Assembly (NCBI GenBank): GCA_018384055.1
Contig: JAHAZL010000092.1
Coordinates: 1 to 34,961, forward strand
Origin: Treponema sp.
GTDB lineage: Bacteria > Spirochaetota > Spirochaetia > Treponematales > Treponemataceae
Length of the DNA: 34,961 nt
Direction: 5' to 3'
A model generated the notes under the pieces. It was not told the origin of the DNA. It was given only the letters and a program-made list of their open reading frames with translations, and searched no databases. Shown here in pieces: positions 16,117 through 23,018 of this stretch. A program made the position numbers and the translations under genes. Numbering within the stretch: position 1 is the first letter of the stretch; every line of letters begins with the position of its first letter.

Positions 16117-17532
16117 TCAACCTTGTCCTTTCATCTCTAATTGGATCAGGTTGTTCATCTCAACGGCATATTCAAGAGGAAGTTCTTTGCTTACAGGATT
16201 TGCAAAACCGCTTACGATCATTGCACGGGCATCCTCTTCGCTGATACCGCGGCTCATCAGATAGAAAATTGCCTTGTTGGAAATGCGTCCGATTTTAGCT
16301 TCGTGTCCAATATCGCAGTCATCGGTCATGATGTTCATGGCAGGAACGGTATCACTGCGGCTTTCGTTATCCAGCATAAGGCTTGAACAGTCAACGCTAG
16401 CCTTGGCATGCTTTGCACCTTCGTTTACAACGATGGCACTTCTGTAGGTACATGCACCGCCACTTTTTGAAATTGACTTTGTATTTATGACAGTGCTTGT
16501 ATTCTTTCCGATGTGGACCATTTTTGCACCCGTATCAAGGTTCTGCCCAGCACCTGCAAATGTGATTCCGGTGAATTCACAGGTTGCATTATCACCCTTG
16601 AGGATTGTCATCGGATAAAGATATGAAATGTGGCTTCCAAAAGAACCGCTTACCCATTCCATGCGGCCGTTTTCTTCAACGATGGCACGCTTGGTGTTAA
16701 GGTTGTACATGTTCTTTGACCAGTTTTCAATTGTAGAATATCTAAGGCGTGCATTCTTCTTTACATATAGTTCAACACAGCCTGCGTGAAGATTTGCAAC
16801 ATTGTATTTAGGAGCAGAACAGCCTTCGATAAAGTGGAGGTCTGCACCTTCGTCTACGATGATCAACGTATGTTCAAACTGACCTGCCCCCGCAGCATTA
16901 AGGCGGAAGTATGACTGAAGGGGAATCTTTACCTTTACATTCTTTGGAACATAAACAAAAGAACCTCCCGACCAGACTGCACCGTGAAGGGCTGCAAATT
17001 TGTGGTCCGTAGGAGGAACCAGATGCATGAAGTATTCCTTAACCATCGGTCCCCATTCAGGACTCTTGAGGGCACTTTCAAAATCCGTATAGATTACCCC
17101 CTGGGCTGCAACATCTTCCTGAACATTGTGGTAAACAACTTCACTGTCGTACTGTGCACCGACACCTGCAAGGCTCTTGCGTTCAGCTTCGGGGATACCA
17201 AGCTTTTCAAAAGTATTCTTGATGTCATCAGGAACATCTTCCCAGCTGGTAGCCATGTCTGTCTTGGCTTTAACATAAGTAACGATTTTCTGTATGTCCA
17301 GGTCACGGATGTCCGGTCCCCATTCAGGTTCGTTGATGCTGTTGAAAAGATGGAGGGACTTTAAACGGAACTCCTTCATCCACTCTGGATCTTCCTTATC
17401 TGCACTGAGCTTTTCCACGATGGAATCATCAAGGCCCGCGCGGATCTTGTAGAATTCCTCATCCTTTTCTTCGTAACGGAAATCGTAGAGGCTTCTGTCT
17501 ATTTCATTAACTTTTGTCTTTTCGTTTGACAT
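16117..17532 (-). CDS. sufB: Fe-S cluster assembly scaffold subunit SufB
   Basis: A 471-residue protein highly typical of SufB. Family landmarks are F-R-L-K-S-L, E-Y-F-M-H-L-V-P-P-T-D-H-K-F-A-A-L-H-G-A-V-W-S-G-G-S-F-V-Y-V-P (split family block), F-E-H-T-L-I-I-V-D-E-G, S-A-P-K-Y, H-A-G-C-V-E and C-D-I-G-H-E-A-K-I-G-R-I. Length is standard. It is the main scaffold subunit, receiving sulfur and iron and holding the nascent cluster with SufC2D. The start overlaps the sufC stop (TAATG), so translation is coupled. The cysteine desulfurase (SufS) and carrier (SufU/SufE) are not in this window. Confidence 0.95.
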   Translation of the reverse strand: MSNEKTKVNEIDRSLYDFRYEEKDEEFYKIRAGLDDSIVEKLSADKEDPEWMKEFRLKSLHLFNSINEPEWGPDIRDLDIQKIVTYVKAKTDMATSWEDVPDDIKNTFEKLGIPEAERKSLAGVGAQYDSEVVYHNVQEDVAAQGVIYTDFESALKSPEWGPMVKEYFMHLVPPTDHKFAALHGAVWSGGSFVYVPKNVKVKIPLQSYFRLNAAGAGQFEHTLIIVDEGADLHFIEGCSAPKYNVANLHAGCVELYVKKNARLRYSTIENWSKNMYNLNTKRAIVEENGRMEWVSGSFGSHISYLYPMTILKGDNATCEFTGITFAGAGQNLDTGAKMVHIGKNTSTVINTKSISKSGGACTYRSAIVVNEGAKHAKASVDCSSLMLDNESRSDTVPAMNIMTDDCDIGHEAKIGRISNKAIFYLMSRGISEEDARAMIVSGFANPVSKELPLEYAVEMNNLIQLEMKGQG

Positions 17533-18392
17533 TACTTGCTTTCCTTAAGCTGATCCTGCAAATCATCTTTGCTTACAGAATTTTTGATTGCATCCATAGC
17601 GGCCTTGGCAGCGGCGGCAAGGGCAGCCTTTCTTTCCTCATCCTTAACTTCCTGTGGAATGAACTTGTCGAATCCGTGCTCGTTGATTTTCTGAACAAGA
17701 GAACCGTCGCCTGTGTGAACAAGCTTACCCTTGACCATAATGTGGGTCTTATCAACCTTAAGGCTTTCAAGGATTCTTGTAGAGTGAGTGATGATCAAAA
17801 GAGAGCCGCCAACACTCTTCATGTATTCTTCAATTCCCTTGCTTACTGTACGGCAGGCATCAACATCAAGACCGCTGTCAGTTTCATCAAGGATTGCAAA
17901 TTTTGGCTTGAGCATCAAAAGCTGAAGAATTTCACTCTTCTTTTTTTCACCGCCGGAAAAACCAACGTTGAGGTCGCGTTCAGCATAGGAATGGTTCATC
18001 TTGAGGATGTCCATGTTTTTTTCAAGTTCCTTTGCAAACTGCATAAGCTTTATTTTCTGGCCAGTAACCTGCTGCATGCTTGATCGGATGAAAGATTCAA
18101 GGGAAACGCCAGGTACTTCAAGTGGTTCCTGGAAGCTTAGGAAAATGCCTTCCTTTGCGCGGAGATCTGCAGTAAATTCAGTAATGTCCTTTCCATTAAA
18201 AAGGATTTTACCGCCAGTAATTGTATATTCAGGGCTTCCCATGAGTGTATAGCCCAAAGTCGACTTGCCGGCTCCATTTGGTCCCATAAGAACATGGGTT
18301 TCACCAGGATTGATTGTAAGATTGATGTCTCTAAGAATAGATTTAGTTCCGATGTCAGCACACAAATTCTGAATTGTCAAAAGTTCTGCCAT
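17532..18392 (-). CDS. sufC: Fe-S cluster assembly ATPase SufC
   Basis: A 286-residue ABC-type ATPase, first gene of the operon. Walker A is G-P-N-G-A-G-K-S-T, the Q-loop is L-S-F-Q-E-P, the signature is V-G-F-S-G-G-E-K-K-K, Walker B is F-A-I-L-D-E-T-D-S-G-L-D and the switch is I-I-T-H-S-T. E-T-D-S-G-L-D is diagnostic of SufC. It drives the SufBC2D scaffold. It is about 35 residues longer than usual SufC because of an alanine/lysine-rich C-terminal tail (about 255-286) that looks flexible. It has AGGAAATT upstream of the start and its own promoter at 18422-18450. Confidence 0.95.
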   Translation of the reverse strand: MAELLTIQNLCADIGTKSILRDINLTINPGETHVLMGPNGAGKSTLGYTLMGSPEYTITGGKILFNGKDITEFTADLRAKEGIFLSFQEPLEVPGVSLESFIRSSMQQVTGQKIKLMQFAKELEKNMDILKMNHSYAERDLNVGFSGGEKKKSEILQLLMLKPKFAILDETDSGLDVDACRTVSKGIEEYMKSVGGSLLIITHSTRILESLKVDKTHIMVKGKLVHTGDGSLVQKINEHGFDKFIPQEVKDEERKAALAAAAKAAMDAIKNSVSKDDLQDQLKESK

Positions 18393-18403
18393 AATAATTT
18401 CCT

Positions 18404-18450
18404 AGTATTTTAGTTGTCATAAATATACTAAATATATGGAAAAAAATCAA
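18404..18450 (-). promoter_or_regulatory. sufC promoter with overlapping inverted repeat
   Basis: On the minus strand, TTGATT (18445-18450) and TATATT (18422-18427) are 17 bp apart. An imperfect inverted repeat, AGTATTTTA (18404-18412) against TAAATATACT (18420-18429) on the plus strand, covers the -10 box and the likely start site. That is where a repressor of Fe-S or iron genes (Rrf2/IscR- or Fur-like) would sit; the regulator is not identified. Confidence 0.55.
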
Positions 18451-18475
18451 AGCAAGGTATTTATTCATGCAGGAC

Positions 18476-18492
18476 AGAGGGGACAGACCCCT
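18476..18492 (+). repeat. GGGGACAGACCCC palindromic repeat, copy 1
   Basis: AGAGGGGACAGACCCCT, the same 17-mer found several more times between here and 22.2 kb. GGGG/CCCC can pair around ACAGA. This copy lies just upstream of the sufC promoter. Confidence 0.85.
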
Positions 18493-18531
18493 AGGACACA
18501 TGGCTTAAAAAAGGTTATAAGAAAAAATGTC

Positions 18532-18572
18532 AAAAAAATACTCCACAATATTCAATTTTTTTTAAATTGTGG
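18532..18572 (-). terminator. Terminator of the toxin-antitoxin operon
   Basis: A stem CCACAAT/ATTGTGG with an A/T-rich loop. On the minus strand a run of seven T follows four bases later. It lies about 40 bp after the antitoxin stop. Confidence 0.6.
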
Positions 18573-18610
18573 CACTTTTTTGGGCAAAATTAGATTTTAT
18601 TTAGAATATT

Positions 18611-18922
18611 TTACAGAACTTCTACAAAGGAAAGATTGGTTTCTTTTCTCTCGTTCAAAATATCAAGTAATCTAAATGCTGGTCCTGTTGGATGAGTTCT
18701 TCCACATTCCCAGGCTTCAACTGTTTTCTTTGAAACTCCCATATAATTTGCAAAAACAGTTTGTGTCATACCTGCATTATTTCTAATCTGTCGTATTTGT
18801 TCTGGATTAAACTCTTTTATAGGACTAATTACATATGTAGTTCTTTTAGCAGAGCCAACACCTTTTTCAAAATCAATTGCTTCTTGGAGACCTTTACATA
18901 AATCTTCAAATAAAGAATTCAT
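18611..18922 (-). CDS. HTH antitoxin (NadS/HigA-like) of a type II toxin-antitoxin pair
   Basis: A 103-residue protein. The C-terminal half is an XRE-type helix-turn-helix (Q-I-R-Q-I-R-N-N-A-G-M-T-Q-T-V-F-A, then Y-M-G-V-S-K-K-T-V-E-A-W-E-C-G). The N-terminal half (L-F-E-D-L-C-K-G-L-Q-E-A) is the toxin-binding type segment of NadS-like antitoxins. ATG 18922 is chosen because AGGAGG lies just before it, inside the end of the toxin gene. It should repress the operon through the palindrome at 19297-19317. The frame is intact although the upstream toxin is broken. Confidence 0.85.
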   Translation of the reverse strand: MNSLFEDLCKGLQEAIDFEKGVGSAKRTTYVISPIKEFNPEQIRQIRNNAGMTQTVFANYMGVSKKTVEAWECGRTHPTGPAFRLLDILNERKETNLSFVEVL

Positions 18923-18926
18923 ATTA

Positions 18927-19285
18927 TTACCTCCTGTTTTTAGCAGTTTCATCTTTTAAAGCTTTAACAAGCTTCTTCAAAACATTTTTTTCTTCGTCAG
19001 AAAGATTTGCTTGTTCATTTTTGGTAAAAGCAGTAATCAAATATGTAACTTCGTATTCAGCAAAATCTGTATAGCAAACTCTTACACTACCACTTTTCCC
19101 CCTGTTTTCAAGTGCAAATCTAACTTTACGAATTCCACCTGTTCCTTCCATAACAGGTCCAGATTCAGGATTCTTTAGCAACATAATTTGTAATGCCAAT
19201 AAATCTTCATCCGATAAACCTATTTCCTTCCATCTTTTTGTAATTAAGGAACTTCAATAAATGTACGTTTTATCTGTTCTTCCAT
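18927..19285 (-). pseudogene. RelE/HigB-type toxin, inactivated by an early frameshift
   Basis: The gene starts at ATG 19285 (M-E-E-Q-I-K-R-T-F-I-E-V-P) and hits TAA at 19244-19246, codon 14. In another frame from the same point it reads L-I-T-K-R-W-K-E-I-G-L-S-D-E-D-L-L-A-L-Q-I-M and runs to 18927 through E-G-T-G-G-I-R-K-V-R-F and Y-L-I-T-A-F-T-K-N-E, the RelE-family pattern. One extra base near 19247 (T-T-T instead of T-T) would repair it. The intact family member would be an mRNA interferase. An internal TTG or ATG could make an N-terminally truncated product of unknown activity. Confidence 0.8.
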
Positions 19286-19291
19286 ATAATA

Positions 19292-19320
19292 AATATACAC
19301 CCTATTTTATAGGGTGTCAA
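19292..19320 (-). promoter_or_regulatory. Toxin-antitoxin promoter with a perfect operator between -35 and -10
   Basis: On the minus strand, TTGACA (19315-19320) and TATATT (19292-19297) are 17 bp apart. The 9-bp arms ACACCCTAT and ATAGGGTGT, 3 bp apart (19297-19317), fill the spacer. The -10 ends 6 bp before ATG 19285, so the transcript should begin at or next to the start codon, that is, leaderless. A strong autoregulatory design. Confidence 0.8.
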
Positions 19321-19366
19321 TATTTTATCAGAAACTTTTTACCCTCTCCATTCAGTGCAACTAGAT

Positions 19367-19684
19367 TTATATTCGTTGCTTTGCATATTCAATCATGTTT
19401 TTAATATTGAATCGTTTCAATGCGTTTGGAAATTTTTCTGTGATTTTTTCATAAGCTTTGATTATGGTGTCATTTCTCTCTTTGCTTGCAATTTTCACCA
19501 AGGTCTCAGACATATAAACAAATTCCAATTCATCAGTAAGTTGAGAAATAAACTCTAGTGTTTCATCAACATTTCTAGTAAGAAGTTCAACTTCCTTATC
19601 AACAATCTCATAGTAATCGATCGTATTATTTATATCGATTTTCTTTAATTGGTTAATCAAATCTGTAAATTCCGTTGCTATCAT
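19367..19684 (-). CDS. Candidate immunity protein for an EndoU-type toxin
   Basis: A 105-residue acidic, helical, soluble protein (M-I-A-T-E-F-T-D-L-I-N-Q-L, E-L-E-F-V-Y-M-S-E-T-L-V-K-I). I do not recognise the family. The call rests on position: it begins 9 bp after an EndoU-type toxin fragment, with AGGAG as ribosome binding site, exactly as immunity genes sit behind CDI-type toxin tails. The frame is intact. Alternatively it is an unrelated hypothetical protein. From 19321 to 19366 nothing is visible. Confidence 0.5.
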   Translation of the reverse strand: MIATEFTDLINQLKKIDINNTIDYYEIVDKEVELLTRNVDETLEFISQLTDELEFVYMSETLVKIASKERNDTIIKAYEKITEKFPNALKRFNIKNMIEYAKQRI

Positions 19685-19693
19685 TGACTTCTC

Positions 19694-20164
19694 CTATTTT
19701 TTTGAAGGCTGTTTCTTTGCATCAGGATAAATTGATACAATTTCACCATGATTAACTTGAGCAATAACACGAACGCCGTCGTAAGTTCCGGTAATAGTCC
19801 CCTTTTCTGGTAATTTACCGCCATTATGGTTACTTGCAAGATGATTTGCTGCTGCAATTACTTTTTCAGTCGTCCAATCTTTCGAAACCAAGAATGATTA
19901 TTCCCATCCTGTCTGAAGGACTGATAAGAGTTTTTTTATTTTACCTATTCTTACACCATTATCATACGCATAATTTACGTCATTAATTATACCGTTTTTA
20001 TCCATGAAATCCATAAAATCCTGTCCGTGAGCACCATTAATATGCCATCTAGCTATTCCATTATCAGGATCATATTCACCTTCCATAACGTGTATCAAAG
20101 CATCATGATGAATATAAGAACTTCCGTGGCTTGTGTAATAAATTCCACTTCTACCGCTACCCAT
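19694..20164 (-). pseudogene. Orphan EndoU-type toxin domain with two frameshifts
   Basis: Reads M-G-S-G-R-S-G-I-Y-Y, then W-H-I-N-G-A-H-G-Q-D-F-M-D-F-M and N-G-V-R-I-G-K-I-K, as in bacterial EndoU ribonuclease domains of CDI/polymorphic toxins. The frame leaves the family pattern at a run of seven A (19931-19937), where six would be in frame. The middle frame gives N-S-Y-Q-S-F-R-Q-D-G-N-N-H-S-W-F. A missing C near 19884 returns it to P-K-D-W-T-T-E-K-V-I, T-G-T-Y-D-G-V-R-V and S-I-Y-P-D. As it stands it stops at TAA before the second half. No upstream delivery domain is attached: a TGA and two copies of the palindromic repeat precede it. Confidence 0.7.
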
Positions 20165-20212
20165 TGTTTTTTTTCCTCATGCTGCAATTTTGTCCAGTTT
20201 TCATAATGAACC

Positions 20213-20238
20213 AGAGGGGACAGAGGGGACAGACCCCT
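20213..20238 (+). repeat. GGGGACAGACCCC repeat, partial plus full copy
   Basis: A half copy AGAGGGGAC (20213-20221) abuts a full AGAGGGGACAGACCCCT (20222-20238). Tandem abutment suggests stepwise growth of the repeat. It lies between the EndoU fragment and the chimeric gene. Confidence 0.85.
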
Positions 20239-20264
20239 ATAGTCGGAAAAGACGGAATCAGAAT

Positions 20265-21095
20265 TCATTTTTCCATGACAATGGAAGTTTCCATTTCTGG
20301 AAAAACATAAGGAGTAAGTTTCCCCTCCATTTTCATGAATTTCCATTTGCCAACGCTCGTAAAAATTTCCTGAACATATTTCTTCTGATTTAATCCTTTT
20401 ATTCTGACATTCGGGTGATATGCACCTATGAACACTCTATCACTGAAATAAAAAACCTGTTTCTTTCCTGCGAAAATATTTTCCGAACAATCACTCCGAC
20501 ACTGATTGAGCATGAGGCCATTTTTCATAAGGTTTAAAGTTGAACCGAAAATAACAACATCAGGATTTATGTTCCTTATCCTATCCACAAGTTCCACCAT
20601 TGATTTCCTTGATGCTTCAACAAGTTCATTATATTTCGCTGATGATTTTCCTGGCGTCTGCTTAACATTCATTATTGCAATATACGGCATCACTTTGGAA
20701 AGTTTCCTGTAATCCGAACAATACACTTGTGATTCACCATCATTAAGAAGGCTGTAGGATACCTTGGAAACAGGACCAAAAGTTCTCTTGATGTTTGATT
20801 TTGTCTTACCTCCTTTCTTCCTGTTTCGACACCTGACCATCTTCATGTACTCTGCAAAATCAAAGTCCGATCCAAAAGTCTTTTTAATATTAAATTTTCC
20901 ATTGGTCTCTTTTAATATCCAAAGTATTTTTAACGGAGCCTTGATGAATTTTTCCTGGTCTATTATCCCGTCAGTGTATTCTTTCATACATTCCCCAATT
21001 CTGCCCTGATTGTTTTCTTCCATGTTTGCAGCATTTACAACTGCATCAACATTCTGTTCGGCACTGCTACCATTAATTAAATTGAACTTAGACAT
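20265..21095 (-). CDS. Chimeric protein: macro-domain N-terminus joined to a UDG-like domain
   Basis: A 276-residue protein. The first ~24 residues (F-N-L-I-N-G-S-S-A-E-Q-N-V-D-A-V-V-N-A-A-N) are the opening beta-strand and nucleotide-binding motif of a macro domain, but the rest of that domain is absent. From M-E-E-N-N-Q the protein follows a different pattern, resembling uracil-DNA-glycosylase-like proteins: I-L-W-I-L-K-E-T-N-G, N-P-D-V-V-I-F-G-S-T and F-I-G-A-Y-H-P-N. That assignment is tentative and activity is unknown. The start at 21095 is supported by AAGGGG. The internal ATG at the junction has no ribosome binding site, so the gene now depends on the macro-gene start. It lies 38 bp after a 53-codon gene. 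Confidence 0.6.
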   Translation of the reverse strand: MSKFNLINGSSAEQNVDAVVNAANMEENNQGRIGECMKEYTDGIIDQEKFIKAPLKILWILKETNGKFNIKKTFGSDFDFAEYMKMVRCRNRKKGGKTKSNIKRTFGPVSKVSYSLLNDGESQVYCSDYRKLSKVMPYIAIMNVKQTPGKSSAKYNELVEASRKSMVELVDRIRNINPDVVIFGSTLNLMKNGLMLNQCRSDCSENIFAGKKQVFYFSDRVFIGAYHPNVRIKGLNQKKYVQEIFTSVGKWKFMKMEGKLTPYVFPEMETSIVMEK

Positions 21096-21133
21096 AGATT
21101 TCCCCTTGTTTCATTACTATACAATCATATACT

Positions 21134-21295
21134 CTATCTTTTGCTTTTTTCTACTGATTCATCACCTTTCTTAGAAAAATTGTTTTCATCGGATTTACTA
21201 CTTTCTGTTTCTGGTGATTTTTTCTCTGCCCTTTCAAGAATTTCACGCATACTCTTTGAGAGATAAGCTTCTTGTTCAACATACTTAAGTTTCAT
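21134..21295 (-). CDS. Small charged protein, 53 residues
   Basis: Starts at 21295 after a strong AGGAGG and ends at TAG 21134-21136. Sequence begins M-K-L-K-Y-V-E-Q-E-A-Y-L-S-K-S-M and continues rich in E, K and S; no domain is recognised. The perfect ribosome binding site and placement 38 bp ahead of the chimeric gene suggest a real first gene of a two-gene operon, perhaps a small partner protein. Function unknown. Confidence 0.55.
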   Translation of the reverse strand: MKLKYVEQEAYLSKSMREILERAEKKSPETESSKSDENNFSKKGDESVEKSKR

Positions 21296-21452
21296 ATCGT
21301 GCCTCCTACAATATTCTTTTCCTTATGGTCATATTTAGTACACACCCTATATCAATTACTGATAGCAGGTTAAATATTTTTATAAAATTCAAAAATCAGA
21401 TAATTAGTCGAATTTTTTTTTGCCGACGATTGGAATACATCAACCATTAACC

Positions 21453-21469
21453 AGAGGGGACAGACCCCT
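21453..21469 (+). repeat. GGGGACAGACCCC repeat copy
   Basis: A perfect 17-mer AGAGGGGACAGACCCCT in the gene-free stretch 21296-21830. The rest of that stretch holds further copies, the inverted-repeat element at 21537 and no convincing gene. Confidence 0.85.
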
Positions 21470-21513
21470 AGAGCACATAGAGCACAGAAATTTCAGCTTG
21501 AACAGAAGAACAG

Positions 21514-21530
21514 AGAGGGGACAGACCCCT
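21514..21530 (+). repeat. GGGGACAGACCCC repeat copy flanking the inverted-repeat element
   Basis: A perfect 17-mer copy ending 6 bp before the left arm of the CGTCATTGCGAG element. Confidence 0.85.
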
Positions 21531-21536
21531 TTTCCA

Positions 21537-21625
21537 CGTCATTGCGAGGAGTGCAGCGACGAAGCAATCCATATGACAGTTGCTTGCCCCAAGACGTGGA
21601 TTGCTTCGCTTCGCTCGCAATGACG
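21537..21625. repeat. CGTCATTGCGAG inverted-repeat element (MITE-like)
   Basis: Left arm 21537-21570 begins CGTCATTGCGAGGAG and ends GAAGCAATCC. Right arm 21598-21625 begins GGATTGCTTCGCT and ends CTCGCAATGACG. The arms pair over about 28 bp with a few mismatches and enclose 27 bp. Elements with these exact termini are known as dispersed repeats in many unrelated bacteria. It carries no gene and is bracketed by GGGGACAGACCCC copies. Confidence 0.85.
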
Positions 21626-21646
21626 AGATAGGCTCGCAAAGAAAAC

Positions 21647-21695
21647 AGAGGGGACAGACCCCTATAGTCAAGAGAAAAAGGGGTCTGTCCCCTCT
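21647..21695. repeat. Two GGGGACAGACCCC copies head-to-head, forming a 17-bp perfect stem
   Basis: A direct copy at 21647-21663 and an inverted copy at 21679-21695 are separated by 15 bp. The RNA of either strand would form a perfect 17-bp GC-rich hairpin. There is no T-run, so it is not a classic terminator. Confidence 0.85.
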
Positions 21696-21791
21696 GACAT
21701 GTCATATTTCAGGCAGAAAGGTACTTTCTTAAAGCAGAAGACTGTTTTGAAGGCTGCATCCGACAAAATATCACAAATTCTTGATTAACCC

Positions 21792-21820
21792 TTGAAAAAA
21801 AATCTTTTATCCTGTATATT
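21792..21820 (+). promoter_or_regulatory. Promoter of tRNA-Arg
   Basis: TTGAAA (21792-21797) and TATATT (21815-21820) with a 17-bp spacer, 10 bp before the tRNA 5' end. Confidence 0.8.
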
Positions 21821-21830
21821 TACCCTACCT

Positions 21831-21905
21831 GGCGCTTTAGCTCAGCTGGATTAGAGCATCTGCCTTCTAAGCAGAGGGTCGGCAGTTCGAGTCCGCCAAG
21901 CGTCA
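21831..21905 (+). tRNA. tRNA-Arg, anticodon TCT
   Basis: A full cloverleaf. The acceptor GGCGCTT pairs with AAGCGTC (one G-T), with discriminator A. The D-arm is GCTC/GAGC, the anticodon arm TCTGC-CTTCTAA-GCAGA has anticodon TCT, and the T-arm is GGCAG-TTCGAGT-CCGCC with one A-C mismatch. CCA is not encoded. It has its own promoter and terminator and decodes AGA codons, common in this AT-rich genome. Confidence 0.93.
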
Positions 21906-21908
21906 CTT

Positions 21909-21936
21909 GCTTCCTCTTTGAGGGAGCTTTTTTTTT
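21909..21936 (+). terminator. Terminator of tRNA-Arg
   Basis: A stem GCTTCCTC/GAGGGAGC with a TTT loop and nine following T. Confidence 0.9.
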
Positions 21937-21972
21937 GCCATTTTAAATAAATACACGGGAGCGGGAGTTTTC

Positions 21973-22935
21973 ATGAAAAAGTTTTTTCTTCTATTAATTG
22001 CGATTTTTATAGTGAAGGTTGCAGTTTGGGCTGTAACAAATAAAGACAACATTTTAGACAGGGGGGACAGACCTGACGAAACCATTTGTGCATCAACAGC
22101 CGATAGTTTCAGTAACTTTCCTAACAAGAATTGCGAGGAAATTCTTGTTACCGAACATGAACATGAACAAAGGGGACAGACCCCTATGGGTTCGGAAACA
22201 GTTTTTTCAGATTTCTTTGCAGAACTCAATGCAATTCCGGTCTGCAATGGAAATGACACAGATCCAGACAACAATAAAGATCACGAAATACACACCTACA
22301 GCGGTTTTACCCTCTGCTACAGGGAAAGCTACGAAGATGCAGAATGGGTTGCCTACATTTTGACCAGGGAAGAACTTAAAGCCGTTACGGGAAGAACAAA
22401 TGACTTCCGTCCAGACCCATCAATTTCTACAGGATCTTCTGATTTAAGCGACTACAAGAAATCAGGCTATGACAGGGGTCATCTTGCTCCGGCCGCAGAC
22501 ATGGAATGGAGTATCAAAAGCTGCAGGGAAAGTTTTTTCATGAGCAATATGACGCCCCAAGCTCCACAGCTTAACCGCGGAATGTGGCAGCAACTTGAAA
22601 GCCAGGTCAGAAAATGGGCAGACAGGTTCGGGAAAGTAATTATAGTTACAGGCCCCGTTCTTGAAAAAAAAGCCGAAGAATATCCAGCCATCGGAGCAAA
22701 CAGGGTTGCAGTTCCAGAATATTTCTTCAAGTCAATTCTTGCACAGTCAGAAGAAGGAACGGCCATGACCATTAACTTCATCATGCCAAATTCAAAATGC
22801 GAAGGCACCCTTTGGGACTATTGCGTGACGGCAGACGAAATTGAAAGCAGAACAGGTTTCGACATCTTCTCTTTCTTACCCGATTCAGAAGAAGAAAAGA
22901 TTGAAAGTTCAGTGAATATTGAAATGTGGAAATAA
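21973..22935 (+). CDS. DNA/RNA non-specific endonuclease, exported or membrane-anchored
   Basis: A 320-residue NUC1/Endonuclease_NS-family nuclease. The hydrophobic N-terminus (residues 3-20) is a signal or anchor. The catalytic D-R-G-H-L-A-P-A-A-D motif is intact, followed by F-F-M-S-N-M-T-P-Q and L-N-R-G-M-W, which supply the metal-binding asparagine, and V-I-I-V-T-G-P-V-L. It probably degrades extracellular nucleic acid. The linker between anchor and nuclease (about residues 30-80) contains two in-frame copies of the palindromic repeat, reading R-G-D-R-P and R-G-Q-T-P, so the repeats have invaded the coding sequence without breaking it. The start has GGGAG upstream. It lies 37 bp after the tRNA terminator. 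Confidence 0.9.
   Translation: MKKFFLLLIAIFIVKVAVWAVTNKDNILDRGDRPDETICASTADSFSNFPNKNCEEILVTEHEHEQRGQTPMGSETVFSDFFAELNAIPVCNGNDTDPDNNKDHEIHTYSGFTLCYRESYEDAEWVAYILTREELKAVTGRTNDFRPDPSISTGSSDLSDYKKSGYDRGHLAPAADMEWSIKSCRESFFMSNMTPQAPQLNRGMWQQLESQVRKWADRFGKVIIVTGPVLEKKAEEYPAIGANRVAVPEYFFKSILAQSEEGTAMTINFIMPNSKCEGTLWDYCVTADEIESRTGFDIFSFLPDSEEEKIESSVNIEMWK
22059..22185 (+). repeat. Two GGGGACAGACCCC copies inside the nuclease gene
   Basis: A degenerate copy GGGGGGACAGACCTG near 22061-22074 and a near-perfect copy AAAGGGGACAGACCCCT at 22169-22185, both in frame within the linker region. Confidence 0.75.
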
Positions 22936-22995
22936 GAAAAAGCCCTATGGATTTCTGATTTATGGAGGTCACAGTAAATCAAATTTCCATAGGGC
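22936..22995 (-). terminator. Terminator of the PII/permease operon
   Basis: A long imperfect stem with perfect outer arms GCCCTATGGA (22942-22951) and TCCATAGGGC (22986-22995) and a second inner helix. On the minus strand it is followed by TTTTTCTTATTT. Confidence 0.75.
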
Positions 22996-23018
22996 AGAAT
23001 GATAATCAGATCAAGTTT

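Noticed and set aside
17514..18083. 189-codon plus-strand frame across sufC
   Set aside because: Antisense to a fully conserved SufC; no independent evidence.
18476..21695. CRISPR array
   Set aside because: The GGGGACAGACCCC copies are irregularly spaced from tens to thousands of bases, have no uniform spacers, and no cas gene is nearby.
21420..21705. Several ~70-codon frames in the repeat region
   Set aside because: They are translations of the palindromic repeats and the inverted-repeat element on either strand (R-G-Q-T-P and similar), not genes.
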